NCBI GenBank assembly: GCA_907163375.1
Contig: CAJQUW010003408.1
Span: 182,430-246,429, forward strand
DNA from: Prostheceraeus crozeri
Taxonomy: Eukaryota > Platyhelminthes > Polycladida > Euryleptidae
Reading direction: 5' to 3'
DNA: 64,000 nucleotides
The position numbers were made by a program, and so were the translations under genes. The stretch's first letter is position 1. Every line of letters begins with the position of its first letter. Under the pieces are notes generated by a model that ran no database searches, had not been told where the DNA came from, and saw only the letters and a list, made by a program, of their open reading frames with translations. This document shows positions 32,241 through 42,335 of the stretch, piece after piece.

Positions 32241-34673
32241 TTATGCACAATTGAGAGTAGGATGGAAAATATTTATAAAGTATTTTTCTTTGTTCTTACG
32301 TGTATTTATATCATCATCAAAAATTTTATAAAAGGGAAATATATAAAAACGGGATTTACCACAAGATTCAATATGCTCACTTAGATGTATTTGTCTGTAT
32401 ATTGGATGACTTATTTGTTGCTTGTGTACCCTCACTCTAGCACGGATCGTATTTCCTGTTTCGCCGATATAATATTCACCACAACCACAACAACTAATTA
32501 CATAAATTACATTTCTTGTTTCACATGACATGTTACTTTTCACTTTAAAAATCTTTCCCTTAAAATCAAATGAATCACCAGTCATAATATATTCGCAGGT
32601 TCCGCATCTCAAATTGTTGCACTTTCTTACACAGAATTGTTCATTAGACTCAAATTTAGATTTACAGATTATTGCTTTAATATTTTTAGGTTGACGTTTA
32701 CTTACAATGAATTGTTTTTGTTCAAAAATACTTTTAGTTTGAGGATCATCAAGAAGTAAAGAATTTATATGATTAACAATAGGAATAATATTTACATTGT
32801 TTGGATTATGAGCATGAACAAAAGCAATAGTATTGAATTCATCGGTATTATTCTTATTTTTGTTTTGTTGCTCTAGCAGAAAAGCACGACTCACAGATAA
32901 AGATCTTTTTATACCATCTTCAATCAAATTAAAAGGATATCCTTGATTCCGAAGAAATATTCTTAATTCATTTAGGCGTTCATCACGTAAAATATCATCA
33001 TTTACGATGGTGCAGATTCGTCTGGCCAAATTATATGGAATAGCACGCTTGATATGACGGGGATGACAAGATTCGAAACGCAAGTATTGATGAGTGTCCG
33101 TAGATTTATAATACATATCAGTAATAACACGGTTTTCTTTTCGAATGATTAAAATATCCAAAAATGCAATTTCGCAATCACTAACTTCCATTGTAAATGA
33201 AATATTTGGATCCAAATTATTCAATAAGTCTTTGAATGTGTCCAACCGATCAAGATCATAATCCCAAATTACGAAGCAGTCATCAAGATATCTTCGCCAT
33301 TTCTTGATTATGGAATTTGTAATTTCTTCACCCCACGTAAATACCATGGTTTCTTTCAATTTGACTTCTAAATATCTTAGGGTTAATGTTGCATAGCTGG
33401 GAGCCACCTTTGTCCCCATAGCAGTACCTTTTATCTGTTTATAATTATTGTTCGCGAATGAAAATGTATTACAAGTTAAGACCAGTTTCAAACTTTCGAT
33501 TATGAAATCTTGATTAATACGTCTATCAATTAATGTTGGATAGCGTTGTAGCCAATATTGAATGGCTTGTAACCCAAGATTATGAGGAATGTTAGTATAG
33601 AGGCTTATGACATCAAATGTAACAAATTTGGATTCTGAAGGAATGCTTTCAGGAAGATAATTAAGGAAATCAAAATCATCTTTCACATAACTTTCCACCA
33701 TTTTACAAAAAGGCTTAAGAATGATATCCAAAAAATGGCTCAATCTTTGAGTAGGACATTTTGGACCTCCGACAATAGGTCTGAATTTCAAGTCATCTGG
33801 ATTATGGCAGATCACATAGGATGAATTTTGTTTGTTAACAGCTGCTTTTATAATAGCAGACTTGTGAATTTTTGGCAATCCGTAGAAATTGCTGGTTTTG
33901 TATTCAAAATTTACCAAATAATCCTTTTCCTTTTTAGTCAACTTTATAGCTAGTGGACTTGAGATCAATTTTGTAATGGATTTCATGATTTTAGAGTCCT
34001 CATTTTCTGAAATATGTTCATAGAATGAACTATCATTAAGCATGTCAAGAATGCACATTTCGTAAAAGGTTTTATCCAAAATTGTCACAGCTCCACCTTT
34101 ATCAGCTTCTTTAATGATAATAGTTTTATCAGCTGCTAAAGTAAGCAAAGCGTTTTGTTCATCATTGTTTAAATTCGACTTGCTATTTTTCGGTATGTCT
34201 GATAAATCGAAACTTTCAAGAGCATCGCATAAGTTGTTCAAGAACTTATTCTGTCCTTTGTTAATACTGAACGTAGATTTATTTCTTACCATACTAGAAT
34301 GGTCCAATTCATTCTGATTTTCTACATTGTGAAAATATTCAGTAAGCTTTAATTTACGTATATAACTCTTTATATCAATTTTGAGTTCATCATTGTTATT
34401 TTTTGGAGTAGGACAATATTTCATTCCTTTACATAAAACATTAATCTCTGCATCACTTAATGTTCTTGAGGACAGGTTTAATACTTTCAAATCTTTTTGA
34501 CTTACTTTATCATCTGTGTCGATAGATAATTCAATTTCATCTTTTTCTTTACTTCCATTAATGTTGTCTTTTCTATATTTGAATTCAATATTTTCATTCA
34601 AAAGAATGTTTGATATGGTATCTTGTGGCCTTGAGTTTGTTTTCCTCCTCCTAAAAAATAATTCTGCCTCCAT
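32241..34673 (-). CDS. Penelope-like reverse transcriptase with GIY-YIG endonuclease (ORF2, copy A)
   Basis: This 810-residue open frame is full length for the family. The middle holds RT motifs: DKGGAVTILD, FYGLPKIHK, RPIVGGPKCPT, FVTFDVISLYTNIP, KGTAMGTKVAPSYA and the catalytic RRYLDDCFVIW. A linker with a CRKCNNLRCGTC-like zinc knuckle follows, then the GIY-YIG domain VIYVISCCGCGEYYIGETG and RARVRVHK. It reverse-transcribes the element RNA and nicks target DNA. Its 5' end overlaps ORF1 by 76 bp in the -1 frame at a slippery heptamer, so it may be made as an ORF1-ORF2 fusion. It appears intact. Confidence 0.93.
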   Translation of the reverse strand: MEAELFFRRRKTNSRPQDTISNILLNENIEFKYRKDNINGSKEKDEIELSIDTDDKVSQKDLKVLNLSSRTLSDAEINVLCKGMKYCPTPKNNNDELKIDIKSYIRKLKLTEYFHNVENQNELDHSSMVRNKSTFSINKGQNKFLNNLCDALESFDLSDIPKNSKSNLNNDEQNALLTLAADKTIIIKEADKGGAVTILDKTFYEMCILDMLNDSSFYEHISENEDSKIMKSITKLISSPLAIKLTKKEKDYLVNFEYKTSNFYGLPKIHKSAIIKAAVNKQNSSYVICHNPDDLKFRPIVGGPKCPTQRLSHFLDIILKPFCKMVESYVKDDFDFLNYLPESIPSESKFVTFDVISLYTNIPHNLGLQAIQYWLQRYPTLIDRRINQDFIIESLKLVLTCNTFSFANNNYKQIKGTAMGTKVAPSYATLTLRYLEVKLKETMVFTWGEEITNSIIKKWRRYLDDCFVIWDYDLDRLDTFKDLLNNLDPNISFTMEVSDCEIAFLDILIIRKENRVITDMYYKSTDTHQYLRFESCHPRHIKRAIPYNLARRICTIVNDDILRDERLNELRIFLRNQGYPFNLIEDGIKRSLSVSRAFLLEQQNKNKNNTDEFNTIAFVHAHNPNNVNIIPIVNHINSLLLDDPQTKSIFEQKQFIVSKRQPKNIKAIICKSKFESNEQFCVRKCNNLRCGTCEYIMTGDSFDFKGKIFKVKSNMSCETRNVIYVISCCGCGEYYIGETGNTIRARVRVHKQQISHPIYRQIHLSEHIESCGKSRFYIFPFYKIFDDDINTRKNKEKYFINIFHPTLNCA

Positions 34674-35857
34674 TGTATACCTTTTTTATCGTTAGAATGA
34701 TAATTACCATTTTGATAAACCATTTCGTTAGGATAACGCTTTTCATAATGATAGTTTCTTCCAAAATTATGATTCACATCATTATTGTATTCCGTTGGTT
34801 GAAAAGTTTTAGGAGTAAAATATCTCCAATCATTTGATCGACCATGTTGGTTAAATCTGCGTCTCGAAGAAGTACATGTATTGTATACTCGCATATCATG
34901 TTTCAAATGTTTGGGATTTGAATAATATTGAGATATAGGTGCAGTTCTGGCTCTGTTACCATTTCTTTTGGAGTTAAATTCGTTGAGTCTTTCTCTTTTT
35001 CTTGAAAGACTATGAATGTTCGATTTAACGACAGATGCATAACTTCTTGTGTCTGAATTGTTGTTTTTTCTGATAAAATTTGGAATCTGTTTGTTAGCAG
35101 ATTGATCAGTTTGTAAAGTTTGATGATCATCTCGAGCATATTCTTTGAATGGTTGATCACCATATTTTCTTTCATAGTCCAGTAACCAGGACTCGGTATA
35201 TCGCCATCGTTGGAACGAAATGCTCTCTTGCCTTTGACTTTCAGAAGTCCACATATTTGTAAGAATTTCCGATAATTTACCGGAAGCATTTTTATGAATT
35301 AAAGTCATGATTTCTGAATCACAGTCAAACACTTTTTGTAAATTGTTTTCAGATCTCGATTTCAAAATTCTTATTTCGCCTTTTACTCGATCAATTGCAG
35401 TTTGTACTCTTATTTCTGTCTCGATTTTTGGTTCATTGCGTATTTTGGAAATACGATATTTCCGTGGTAGTATTGGAGTTTCTTTGTTGATCCACAAATC
35501 AAATTGTTCAGCCAAGTTAGCATTGCGGATTTGATGCCAATACGCCATTTTTCTTTGAGACATGATGTCTGTCCAAATTCGACCAATAGTTTCTTTAACT
35601 CGTTCAGCTTCTTTTCTGAGGTGGATTTCGTTAATCTCATTTTGAATTTGATCATTGTCGCATCTTCGCTGATTCTCATTCGTTATATTCACATGTATAT
35701 TTTCATCAATCAATGTTTGTAAAAGTTCATTAGTTGTAATAGATTTTTCTATCAGAATATTCATCCTTTCAATTAATATACCAAGTAAACTGTCTCTTGA
35801 ATCATCACTGTCACTGTCATCGTCTGAATCATTTTTGTTTGAAGCTCGTGTTTTCAT
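34598..35857 (-). CDS. Penelope-like ORF1 (copy A)
   Basis: This 419-residue ATG-initiated frame has an Asp/Ser-rich start (residues 9-23), a helical N-terminal half with IGRIWTDIMSQRKMAYWHQIRN and WINKETPILPRKYR, and a basic, Asn/Arg/Tyr-rich C-terminal third that looks disordered and RNA-binding. Such N-terminal regions precede the RT in several Penelope families and are thought to bind RNA or assemble the RNP; that function is inferred. It is the upstream ORF of the element. It ends 76 bp inside ORF2. The copy at 38527-39786 is identical in length and nearly identical in sequence. Confidence 0.85.
   Translation of the reverse strand: MKTRASNKNDSDDDSDSDDSRDSLLGILIERMNILIEKSITTNELLQTLIDENIHVNITNENQRRCDNDQIQNEINEIHLRKEAERVKETIGRIWTDIMSQRKMAYWHQIRNANLAEQFDLWINKETPILPRKYRISKIRNEPKIETEIRVQTAIDRVKGEIRILKSRSENNLQKVFDCDSEIMTLIHKNASGKLSEILTNMWTSESQRQESISFQRWRYTESWLLDYERKYGDQPFKEYARDDHQTLQTDQSANKQIPNFIRKNNNSDTRSYASVVKSNIHSLSRKRERLNEFNSKRNGNRARTAPISQYYSNPKHLKHDMRVYNTCTSSRRRFNQHGRSNDWRYFTPKTFQPTEYNNDVNHNFGRNYHYEKRYPNEMVYQNGNYHSNDKKGIQWRQNYFLGGGKQTQGHKIPYQTFF
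34652..34658 (-). promoter_or_regulatory. Slippery heptamer U UUU UUA in the ORF1/ORF2 overlap (copy A)
   Basis: In the ORF1 frame the codons run TAT TTT TTA, so the heptamer T TTT TTA is correctly phased for simultaneous -1 slippage. After slipping, the frame continues exactly into ORF2 (Phe-Phe-Arg-Arg). This is the same heptamer that retroviral gag-pol junctions use. ORF2 also has its own ATG 15-20 bases upstream, so reinitiation is an alternative. A downstream stimulatory structure was not established. Confidence 0.55.
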
Positions 35858-36169
35858 TGCTCAATTGCTGGTAAAATATACAACAAATATTGAAAGGGAA
35901 ACACAGCAATTGGAATTATATATAATAAAATAATGAATGAAAACACTTCAAACTATTAATTCGCACGAGCGTTTTCTGGAATATATTTCCTTCTTCAGGT
36001 GCATAATAAATAGTGACATGTTGGAAAATTTGAATTACAATGTACATGCATGCATAGAAAACTGACAACGAAGAAATATGTATTCAGAAGTATATCATTG
36101 AAATTCTGTAATCGTGGAATAAGAATCAATAGATATATAAAAAAGTAAAATGTAGATATACAATACAGC

Positions 36170-38602
36170 TTATGCACAATTGAGAGTAGGATGGAAAATA
36201 TTTATAAAGTATTTTTCTTTGTTCTTACGTGTATTTATATCATCATCAAAAATTTTATAAAAAGGAAATATATAAAAACGGGATTTACCACAAGATTCAA
36301 TATGCTCACTTAGATGTATTTGTCTGTATATTGGATGACTTATTTGTTGCTTGTGTACCCTCACTCTAGCACGGATCGTATTTCCTGTTTCGCCGATATA
36401 ATATTCACCACAACCACAACAACTAATTACATAAATTACATTTCTTGTTTCACATGACATGTTACTTTTCACTTTAAAAATCTTTCCCTTAAAATCAAAT
36501 GAATCACCAGTCATAATATATTCGCAGGTTCCGCATCTCAAATTGTTGCACTTTCTTACACAGAATTGTTCATTAGACTCAAATTTAGATTTACAGATTA
36601 TTGCTTTAATATTTTTAGGTTGACGTTTACTTACAATGAATTGTTTTTGTTCAAAAATACTTTTAGTTTGAGGATCATCAAGAAGTAAAGAATTTATATG
36701 ATTAACAATAGGAATAATATTTACATTGTTTGGATTATGAGCATGAACAAAAGCAATAGTATTGAATTCATCGGTATTATTCTTATTTTTGTTTTGTTGC
36801 TCTAGCAGAAAAGCACGACTCACAGATAAAGATCTTTTTATACCATCTTCAATCAAATTAAAAGGATATCCTTGATTCTGAAGAAATATTCTTAATTCAT
36901 TTAGGCGTTTATCACGTAAAATATCATCATTTACGATGGTGCAGATTCGTCTGGCCAAATTATATGGAATAGCACGCTTGATATGACGGGGATGACAAGA
37001 TTCGAAACGCAAGTATTGATGAGTGTCCGTAGATTTATAATACATATCAGTAATAACACGGTTTTCTTTTCGAATGATTAAAATATCCAAAAATGCAATT
37101 TCGCAATTACTAACTTCCATTGTAAATGAAATATTTGGATCCAAATTATTCAATAAGTCTTTGAATGTGTCCAACCGATCAAGATCATAATCCCAAATTA
37201 CGAAGCAGTCATCAAGATATCTTCGCCATTTCTTGATTATGGAATTTGTAATTTCTTCACCCCACGTAAATACCATGGTTTCTTTCAATTTGACTTCTAA
37301 ATATCTTAGGGTTAATGTTGCATAGCTGGGAGCCACCTTTGTCCCCATAGCAGTACCTTTTATCTGTTTATAATTATTGTTCGCGAATGAAAATGTATTA
37401 CAAGTTAAGACCAGTTTCAAACTTTCGATTATGAAATCTTGATTAATACGTCTATCAATTAATGTTGGATAGCGTTGTAGCCAATTTTGAATGGCTTGTA
37501 ACCCAAGATTATGAGGAATGTTAGTATAGAGGCTTATGACATCAAATGTAACAAATTTGGATTCTGAAGGAATGCTTTCAGGAAGATAATTAAGGAAATC
37601 AAAATCATCTTTCACATAACTTTCCACCATTTTACAAAAAGGCTTAAGAATGATATCCAAAAAATGGCTCAATCTTTGAGTAGGACATTTTGGACCTCCG
37701 ACAATAGGTCTGAATTTCAAGTCATCTGGATTATGGCAGATCACATAGGATGAATTTTGTTTGCTAACAGCTGCTTTTATAATAGCAGACTTGTGAATTT
37801 TTGGCAATCCGTAGAAATTGCTGGTTTTGTATTCAAAATTTACCAAATAATCCTTTTCCTTTTTAGTCAACTTTATAGCTAGTGGACTTGAGATCAATTT
37901 TGTAATGGATTTCATGATTTTAGAGTCCTCATTTTCTGAAATATGTTCATAGAATGAACTATCATTAAGCATGTCAAGAATGCACATTTCGTAAAAGGTT
38001 TTATCCAAAATTGTCACAGCTCCACCTTTATCAGCTTCTTTAATGATAATAGTTTTATCAGCTGCTAAAGTAAGCAAAGCGTTTTGTTCATCATTGTTTA
38101 AATTCGACTTGCTATTTTTCGGTATGTCTGATAAATCGAAACTTTCAAGAGCATCGCATAAGTTGTTCAAGAACTTATTCTGTCCTTTGTTAATACTGAA
38201 CGTAGATTTATTTCTTACCATACTAGAATGGTCCAATTCATTCTGATTTTCTACATTGTGAAAATATTCAGTAAGCTTTAATTTACGTGTATAACTCTTT
38301 ATATCAATTTTGAGTTCACCATTGTTATTTTTTGGAGTAGGACAATATTTCATTCCTTTACATAAAACATTAATCTCTGCATCACTTAATGTTCTTGAGG
38401 ATAGGTTTAATACTTTCAAATCTTTTTGACTTACTTTATCATCTGTGTCGATAGATAATTCAATTTCATCTTTTTCTTTACTTCCATTAATGTTGTCTTT
38501 TCTATATTTGAATTCAATATTTTCATTCAAAAGAATGTTTGATATGGTATCTTGTGGCCTTGAGTTTGTTTTCCTCCTCCTAAAAAATAATTCTGCCTCC
38601 AT
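36170..38602 (-). CDS. Penelope-like reverse transcriptase with GIY-YIG endonuclease (ORF2, copy B)
   Basis: This 810-residue frame is collinear with copy A. The RT motifs (FDVISLYTNIP, TAMGTKVAPSYA, YLDDCFVIW) and the GIY-YIG domain (CGEYYIGETGNTIRARVRVHK) are complete. About ten amino-acid differences from copy A are scattered (for example Tyr/Asn in AIQNWLQR and Asp/Asn in EVSNCEIA) and none hits a catalytic motif. It shares some of these with the inverted copy at 40246-42240, so copy B is the closer relative of that copy. Confidence 0.93.
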   Translation of the reverse strand: MEAELFFRRRKTNSRPQDTISNILLNENIEFKYRKDNINGSKEKDEIELSIDTDDKVSQKDLKVLNLSSRTLSDAEINVLCKGMKYCPTPKNNNGELKIDIKSYTRKLKLTEYFHNVENQNELDHSSMVRNKSTFSINKGQNKFLNNLCDALESFDLSDIPKNSKSNLNNDEQNALLTLAADKTIIIKEADKGGAVTILDKTFYEMCILDMLNDSSFYEHISENEDSKIMKSITKLISSPLAIKLTKKEKDYLVNFEYKTSNFYGLPKIHKSAIIKAAVSKQNSSYVICHNPDDLKFRPIVGGPKCPTQRLSHFLDIILKPFCKMVESYVKDDFDFLNYLPESIPSESKFVTFDVISLYTNIPHNLGLQAIQNWLQRYPTLIDRRINQDFIIESLKLVLTCNTFSFANNNYKQIKGTAMGTKVAPSYATLTLRYLEVKLKETMVFTWGEEITNSIIKKWRRYLDDCFVIWDYDLDRLDTFKDLLNNLDPNISFTMEVSNCEIAFLDILIIRKENRVITDMYYKSTDTHQYLRFESCHPRHIKRAIPYNLARRICTIVNDDILRDKRLNELRIFLQNQGYPFNLIEDGIKRSLSVSRAFLLEQQNKNKNNTDEFNTIAFVHAHNPNNVNIIPIVNHINSLLLDDPQTKSIFEQKQFIVSKRQPKNIKAIICKSKFESNEQFCVRKCNNLRCGTCEYIMTGDSFDFKGKIFKVKSNMSCETRNVIYVISCCGCGEYYIGETGNTIRARVRVHKQQISHPIYRQIHLSEHIESCGKSRFYIFPFYKIFDDDINTRKNKEKYFINIFHPTLNCA

Positions 38603-39786
38603 TGTATACCTTTTTTATCGTTAGAATGATAATTACCATTTTGATAAACCATTTCGTTAGGATAACGCTTTTCATAATGATAGTTTCTTCCAAAATTATG
38701 ATTCACATCATTATTGTATTCCGTTGGTTGAAAAGTTTTAGGAGTAAAATATCTCCAATCATTTGATCGACCATGTTGGTTAAATCTGCGTCTCGAAGAA
38801 GTACATGTATTGTATACTCGCATATCATGTTTCAAATGTTTGGGATTTGAATAATATTGAGATATAGGTGCAGTTCTGGCTCTATTACCATTTCTTTTGG
38901 AGTTAAATTCGTTGAGTCTTTCTCTTTTTCTTGAAAGACTATGAATGTTCGATTTAACGACAGATGCATAACTTCTTGTGTCTGAATTGTTGTTTTTTCT
39001 GATAAAATTTGGAATCTGTTTGTTAGCAGATTGATCAGTTTGTAAAGTTTGATGATCATCTCGAGCATATTCTTTGAATGGTTGATCACCATATTTTCTT
39101 TCATAGTCCAGTAACCAGGACTCGGTATATCGCCATCGTTGGAACGAAATGCTCTCTTGCCTTTGACTTTCAGAAGTCCACATATTTGTAAGAATTTCCG
39201 ATAATTTACCGGAAGCATTTTTATGAATTAAAGTCATGATTTCTGAATCACAGTCAAACACTTTTTGTAAATTGTTTTCAGATCTCGATTTCAAAATTCT
39301 TATTTCGCCTTTTACTCGATCAATTGCAGTTTGTACTCTTATTTCTGTCTCGATTTTTGGTTCATTGCGTATTTTGGAAATACGATATTTCCGTGGTAGT
39401 ATTGGAGTTTCTTTGTTGATCCACAAATCAAATTGTTCAGCCAAGTTAGCATTGCGGATTTGATGCCAATACGCCATTTTTCTTTGAGACATGATGTCTG
39501 TCCAAATTCGACCAATAGTTTCTTTAACTCGTTCAGCTTCTTTTCTGAGGTGGATTTCGTTAATCTCATTTTGAATTTGATCATTGTCGCATCTTCGCTG
39601 ATTCTCATTCGTTATATTCACATGTATATTTTCATCAATCAATGTTTGTAAAAGTTCATTAGTTGTAATAGATTTTTCTATCAGAATATTCATCCTTTCA
39701 ATTAATATACCAAGTAAACTGTCTCTTGAATCATCACTGTCACTGTCATCGTCTGAATCATTTTTGTTTGAAGCTCGTGTTTTCAT
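38527..39786 (-). CDS. Penelope-like ORF1 (copy B)
   Basis: The 419-residue product has the same sequence as copy A over the whole visible length. It has an acidic Ser/Asp-rich start, a helical half and a basic Asn/Arg/Tyr-rich tail. The slippery heptamer lies at 38581-38587, again in the phase that would join ORF1 to ORF2 by a -1 shift. It is preceded by a very short leader following copy C's terminal repeat. Confidence 0.85.
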   Translation of the reverse strand: MKTRASNKNDSDDDSDSDDSRDSLLGILIERMNILIEKSITTNELLQTLIDENIHVNITNENQRRCDNDQIQNEINEIHLRKEAERVKETIGRIWTDIMSQRKMAYWHQIRNANLAEQFDLWINKETPILPRKYRISKIRNEPKIETEIRVQTAIDRVKGEIRILKSRSENNLQKVFDCDSEIMTLIHKNASGKLSEILTNMWTSESQRQESISFQRWRYTESWLLDYERKYGDQPFKEYARDDHQTLQTDQSANKQIPNFIRKNNNSDTRSYASVVKSNIHSLSRKRERLNEFNSKRNGNRARTAPISQYYSNPKHLKHDMRVYNTCTSSRRRFNQHGRSNDWRYFTPKTFQPTEYNNDVNHNFGRNYHYEKRYPNEMVYQNGNYHSNDKKGIQWRQNYFLGGGKQTQGHKIPYQTFF

Positions 39787-39842
39787 TGCTCAATTGCTGG
39801 TAAAATATACAACAAATATTGAAAGGGAAACACAGCAATTGG

Positions 39843-40245
39843 AATTATATATAATAAAATAATGAATGAAAACACTTCAAACTATTAATTCGCACGAGCG
39901 TTTTCTGGAATATATTTCCTTCTTCAGGTGCATAACAAATAGTGACATGTTGGAAAAATTTGAATTACAATGTACATGCATGCATAGAAAACTGACAACG
40001 AAGAAATATGTATTCAGAAGTATATCATTGAAATTCTGTAATCGTGGAATAAGAATCAATAGATATATAAAAAAGTAAAATGTAGATATACAATACAGCT
40101 TATGCACAATTGAGAGTAGGATGGAAAATATTTATAAAGTATTTTTCTTTGTTCTTACGTGTATTTATATCATCATCAAAAATTTTATAAAAAGGAAATA
40201 TATAAAAACGGGATTTACCACAAGATTCAATATGCTCACTTAGAT
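39843..40245 (-). mobile_element. Penelope-like copy C, severely 5'-truncated
   Basis: About 400 bp of the 3' end repeats the terminal part of copies A and B, including the last ~40 codons of ORF2 and the hammerhead-like terminus. It stops abruptly at 40245, where an inverted copy begins. It forms the left arm of a palindrome whose right arm is 41836-42240. Confidence 0.85.
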
Positions 40246-42240
40246 CACAAAATTGATCTCAAGTCCACTAGCTATAAAGTTGACTAAAAAGGAAAAGGAT
40301 TATTTGGTAAATTTTGAATACAAAACCAGCAATTTCTACGGATTGCCAAAAATTCACAAGTCTGCTATTATAAAAGCAGCTGTTAGCAAACAAAATTCAT
40401 CCTATGTGATCTGCCATAATCCAGATGACTCCAGATGACTTGAAATTCAGACCTATTGTCGGAGGTCCAAAATGTCCTACTCAAAGATTGAGCCATTTTT
40501 TGGATATCATTCTTAAGCCTTTTTGTAAAATGGTGGAAAGTTATGTGAAAGATGATTTTGATTTCCTTAATTATCTTCCTGAAAGCATTCCTTCAGAATC
40601 CAAATTTGTTACATTTGATGTCATAAGCCTCTATACTAACATTCCTCATAATCTTGGGTTGCAAGCCATTCAAAATTGGCTACAACGCTATCCAACATTA
40701 ATTGATAGACGTATTAATCAAGATTTCATAATCGAAAGTTTGAAACTGGTCTTAACTTGTAATACATTTTCATTCGCGAACAATAATTATAAACAGATAA
40801 AAGGTACTGCTATGGGACAAAGGTGGCTCCCAGCTATGCAACATTAACCCTAAGATATTTAGAAGTCAAATTGAAAGAAACCATGGTATTTACGTGGGGT
40901 GAAGAAATTACAAATTCCATAATCAAGAAATGGCGAAGATATCTTGATGACTGCTTCGTAATTTGGGATTATGATCTTGATCGGTTGGACACATTCAAAG
41001 ACTTATTGAATAATTTGGATCCAAATATTTCATTTACAATGGAAGTTAGTAATTGCGAAATTGCATTTTTGGATATTTTAATCATTCGAAAAGAAAACCG
41101 TGTTATTACTGATATGTATTATAAATCTGCGGACACTCATCAATACTTGCGTTTCGAATCTTGTCATCCCCGTCATATCAAGCGTGCTATTCCATATAAT
41201 TTGGCCAGACGAATCTGCACCATCGTAAATGATGATATTTTACGTGATAAACGCCTAAATGAATTAAGAATATTTCTTCAGAATCAAGGATATCCTTTTA
41301 ATTTGATTGAAGATGGTATAAAAAGATCTTTATCTGTGAGTCGTGCTTTTCTGCTAGAGCAACAAAACAAAAATAAGAATAATACCGATGAATTCAATAC
41401 TATTGCTTTTGTTCATGCTCATAATCCAAACAATGTAAATATTATTCCTATTGTTAATCATATAAATTCTTTACTTCTTGATGATCCTCAAACTAAAAGT
41501 ATTTTTGAACAAAAACAATTCATTGTAAGTAAACGTCAACCTAAAAATATTAAAGCAATAATCTGTAAATCTAAATTTGAGTCTAATGAACAATTCTGTG
41601 TAAGAAAGTGCAACAATTTGAGATGCGGAACCTGCGAATATATTATGACTGGTGATTCATTTGATTTTAAGGGAAAGATTTTAAAGTGAAAAATAACATG
41701 TCATGTGAAACAAGAAATGTAATTTATGTAATTAGTTGTTGTGGTTGTGGTGAATATTATATCGGCGAAACAGGAATTACGATCCGTGCTAGAGTGAGGG
41801 TACACAAGCAACAAATAAGTCATCCAATATACAGACAAATACATCTAAGTGAGCATATTGAATCTTGTGGTAAATCCCGTTTTTATATATTTCCTTTTTA
41901 TAAAATTTTTGATGATGATATAAATACACGTAAGAACAAAGAAAAATACTTTATAAATATTTTCCATCCTACTCTCAATTGTGCATAAGCTGTATTGTAT
42001 ATCTACATTTTACTTTTTTATATATCTATTGATTCTTATTCCACGATTACAGAATTTCAATGATATACTTCTGAATACATATTTCTTCGTTGTCAGTTTT
42101 CTATGCATGCATGTACATTGTAATTCAAATTTTTCCAACATGTCACTATTTGTTATGCACCTGAAGAAGGAAATATATTCCAGAAAACGCTCGTGCGAAT
42201 TAATAGTTTGAAGTGTTTTCATTCATTATTTTATTATATA
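40246..42240 (+). mobile_element. Penelope-like copy D, inverted and 5'-truncated
   Basis: This plus-strand copy starts inside the RT (at the LISSPLAIKLTKKEKDY region) and runs to the 3' terminus and (TA)n tract. Together with copies A-C it gives the classic Penelope arrangement of tandem copies with a terminal inverted partial copy. Coding lesions show that it is not a source of protein. Confidence 0.88.
40253..41988 (+). pseudogene. Penelope RT/GIY-YIG pseudogene (copy D)
   Basis: Three frames cover the RT and endonuclease. Lesions relative to copies A and B are a 10 bp duplication at about 40427-40445 (CCAGATGACT repeated), a one-base deletion in a G run near 40816 inside the GTAMG motif, and a one-base deletion in a T run near 41683. 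Two of the three are homopolymer slips, so sequencing error should be considered for those. The YLDD and GIY-YIG motifs themselves are unchanged. Confidence 0.85.
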
Positions 42241-42276
42241 TAATTCCAATTGCTGTGTTTCCCTTTCAATATTTGT

Positions 42277-42280
<4 letters not shown>

Positions 42281-42330
<50 letters not shown>
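42281..42330. repeat. (TA)n microsatellite at the end of the Penelope array
   Basis: About 25 TA units follow the terminus of inverted copy D, mirroring the tract at 31931-31994 on the other side of the array. Confidence 0.9.

Positions 42331-42335
<5 letters not shown>

Larger units (their letters stand above)
31995..35912 (-). mobile_element. Penelope-like element, tandem copy A (full length)
   Basis: The copy contains ORF1, an overlapping RT/GIY-YIG ORF2 and a terminal region with a hammerhead ribozyme. Its sequence repeats at 35913-39842 with a constant offset of 3,929 bp and only scattered substitutions. Both ORFs are open. Head-to-tail tandem copies are typical of Penelope retroelements, in which the partial repeat acts as a pseudo-LTR. 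The 5' leader before the ORF1 ATG is only about 55 bp, so upstream signals must come from the neighbouring copy's 3' end. Confidence 0.9.
35913..39842 (-). mobile_element. Penelope-like element, tandem copy B (full length)
   Basis: This is the second head-to-tail copy, again with open ORF1 and ORF2. Differences from copy A are sparse point substitutions (for example near 36262, 36879, 37107, 37484 and 37765). The near-identity suggests recent tandem insertion or unequal exchange. Its hammerhead-like terminus (35963-36002) has the stem III substitution described for copy A's ribozyme. Confidence 0.9.

Noticed and set aside
35307..35722. Plus-strand frames antisense to Penelope ORF1
   Set aside because: Shadows of ORF1 with no features of their own.
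38043..38246. Plus-strand frames within Penelope ORFs
   Set aside because: Identical in both copies only because the copies are identical; antisense to the RT domain.
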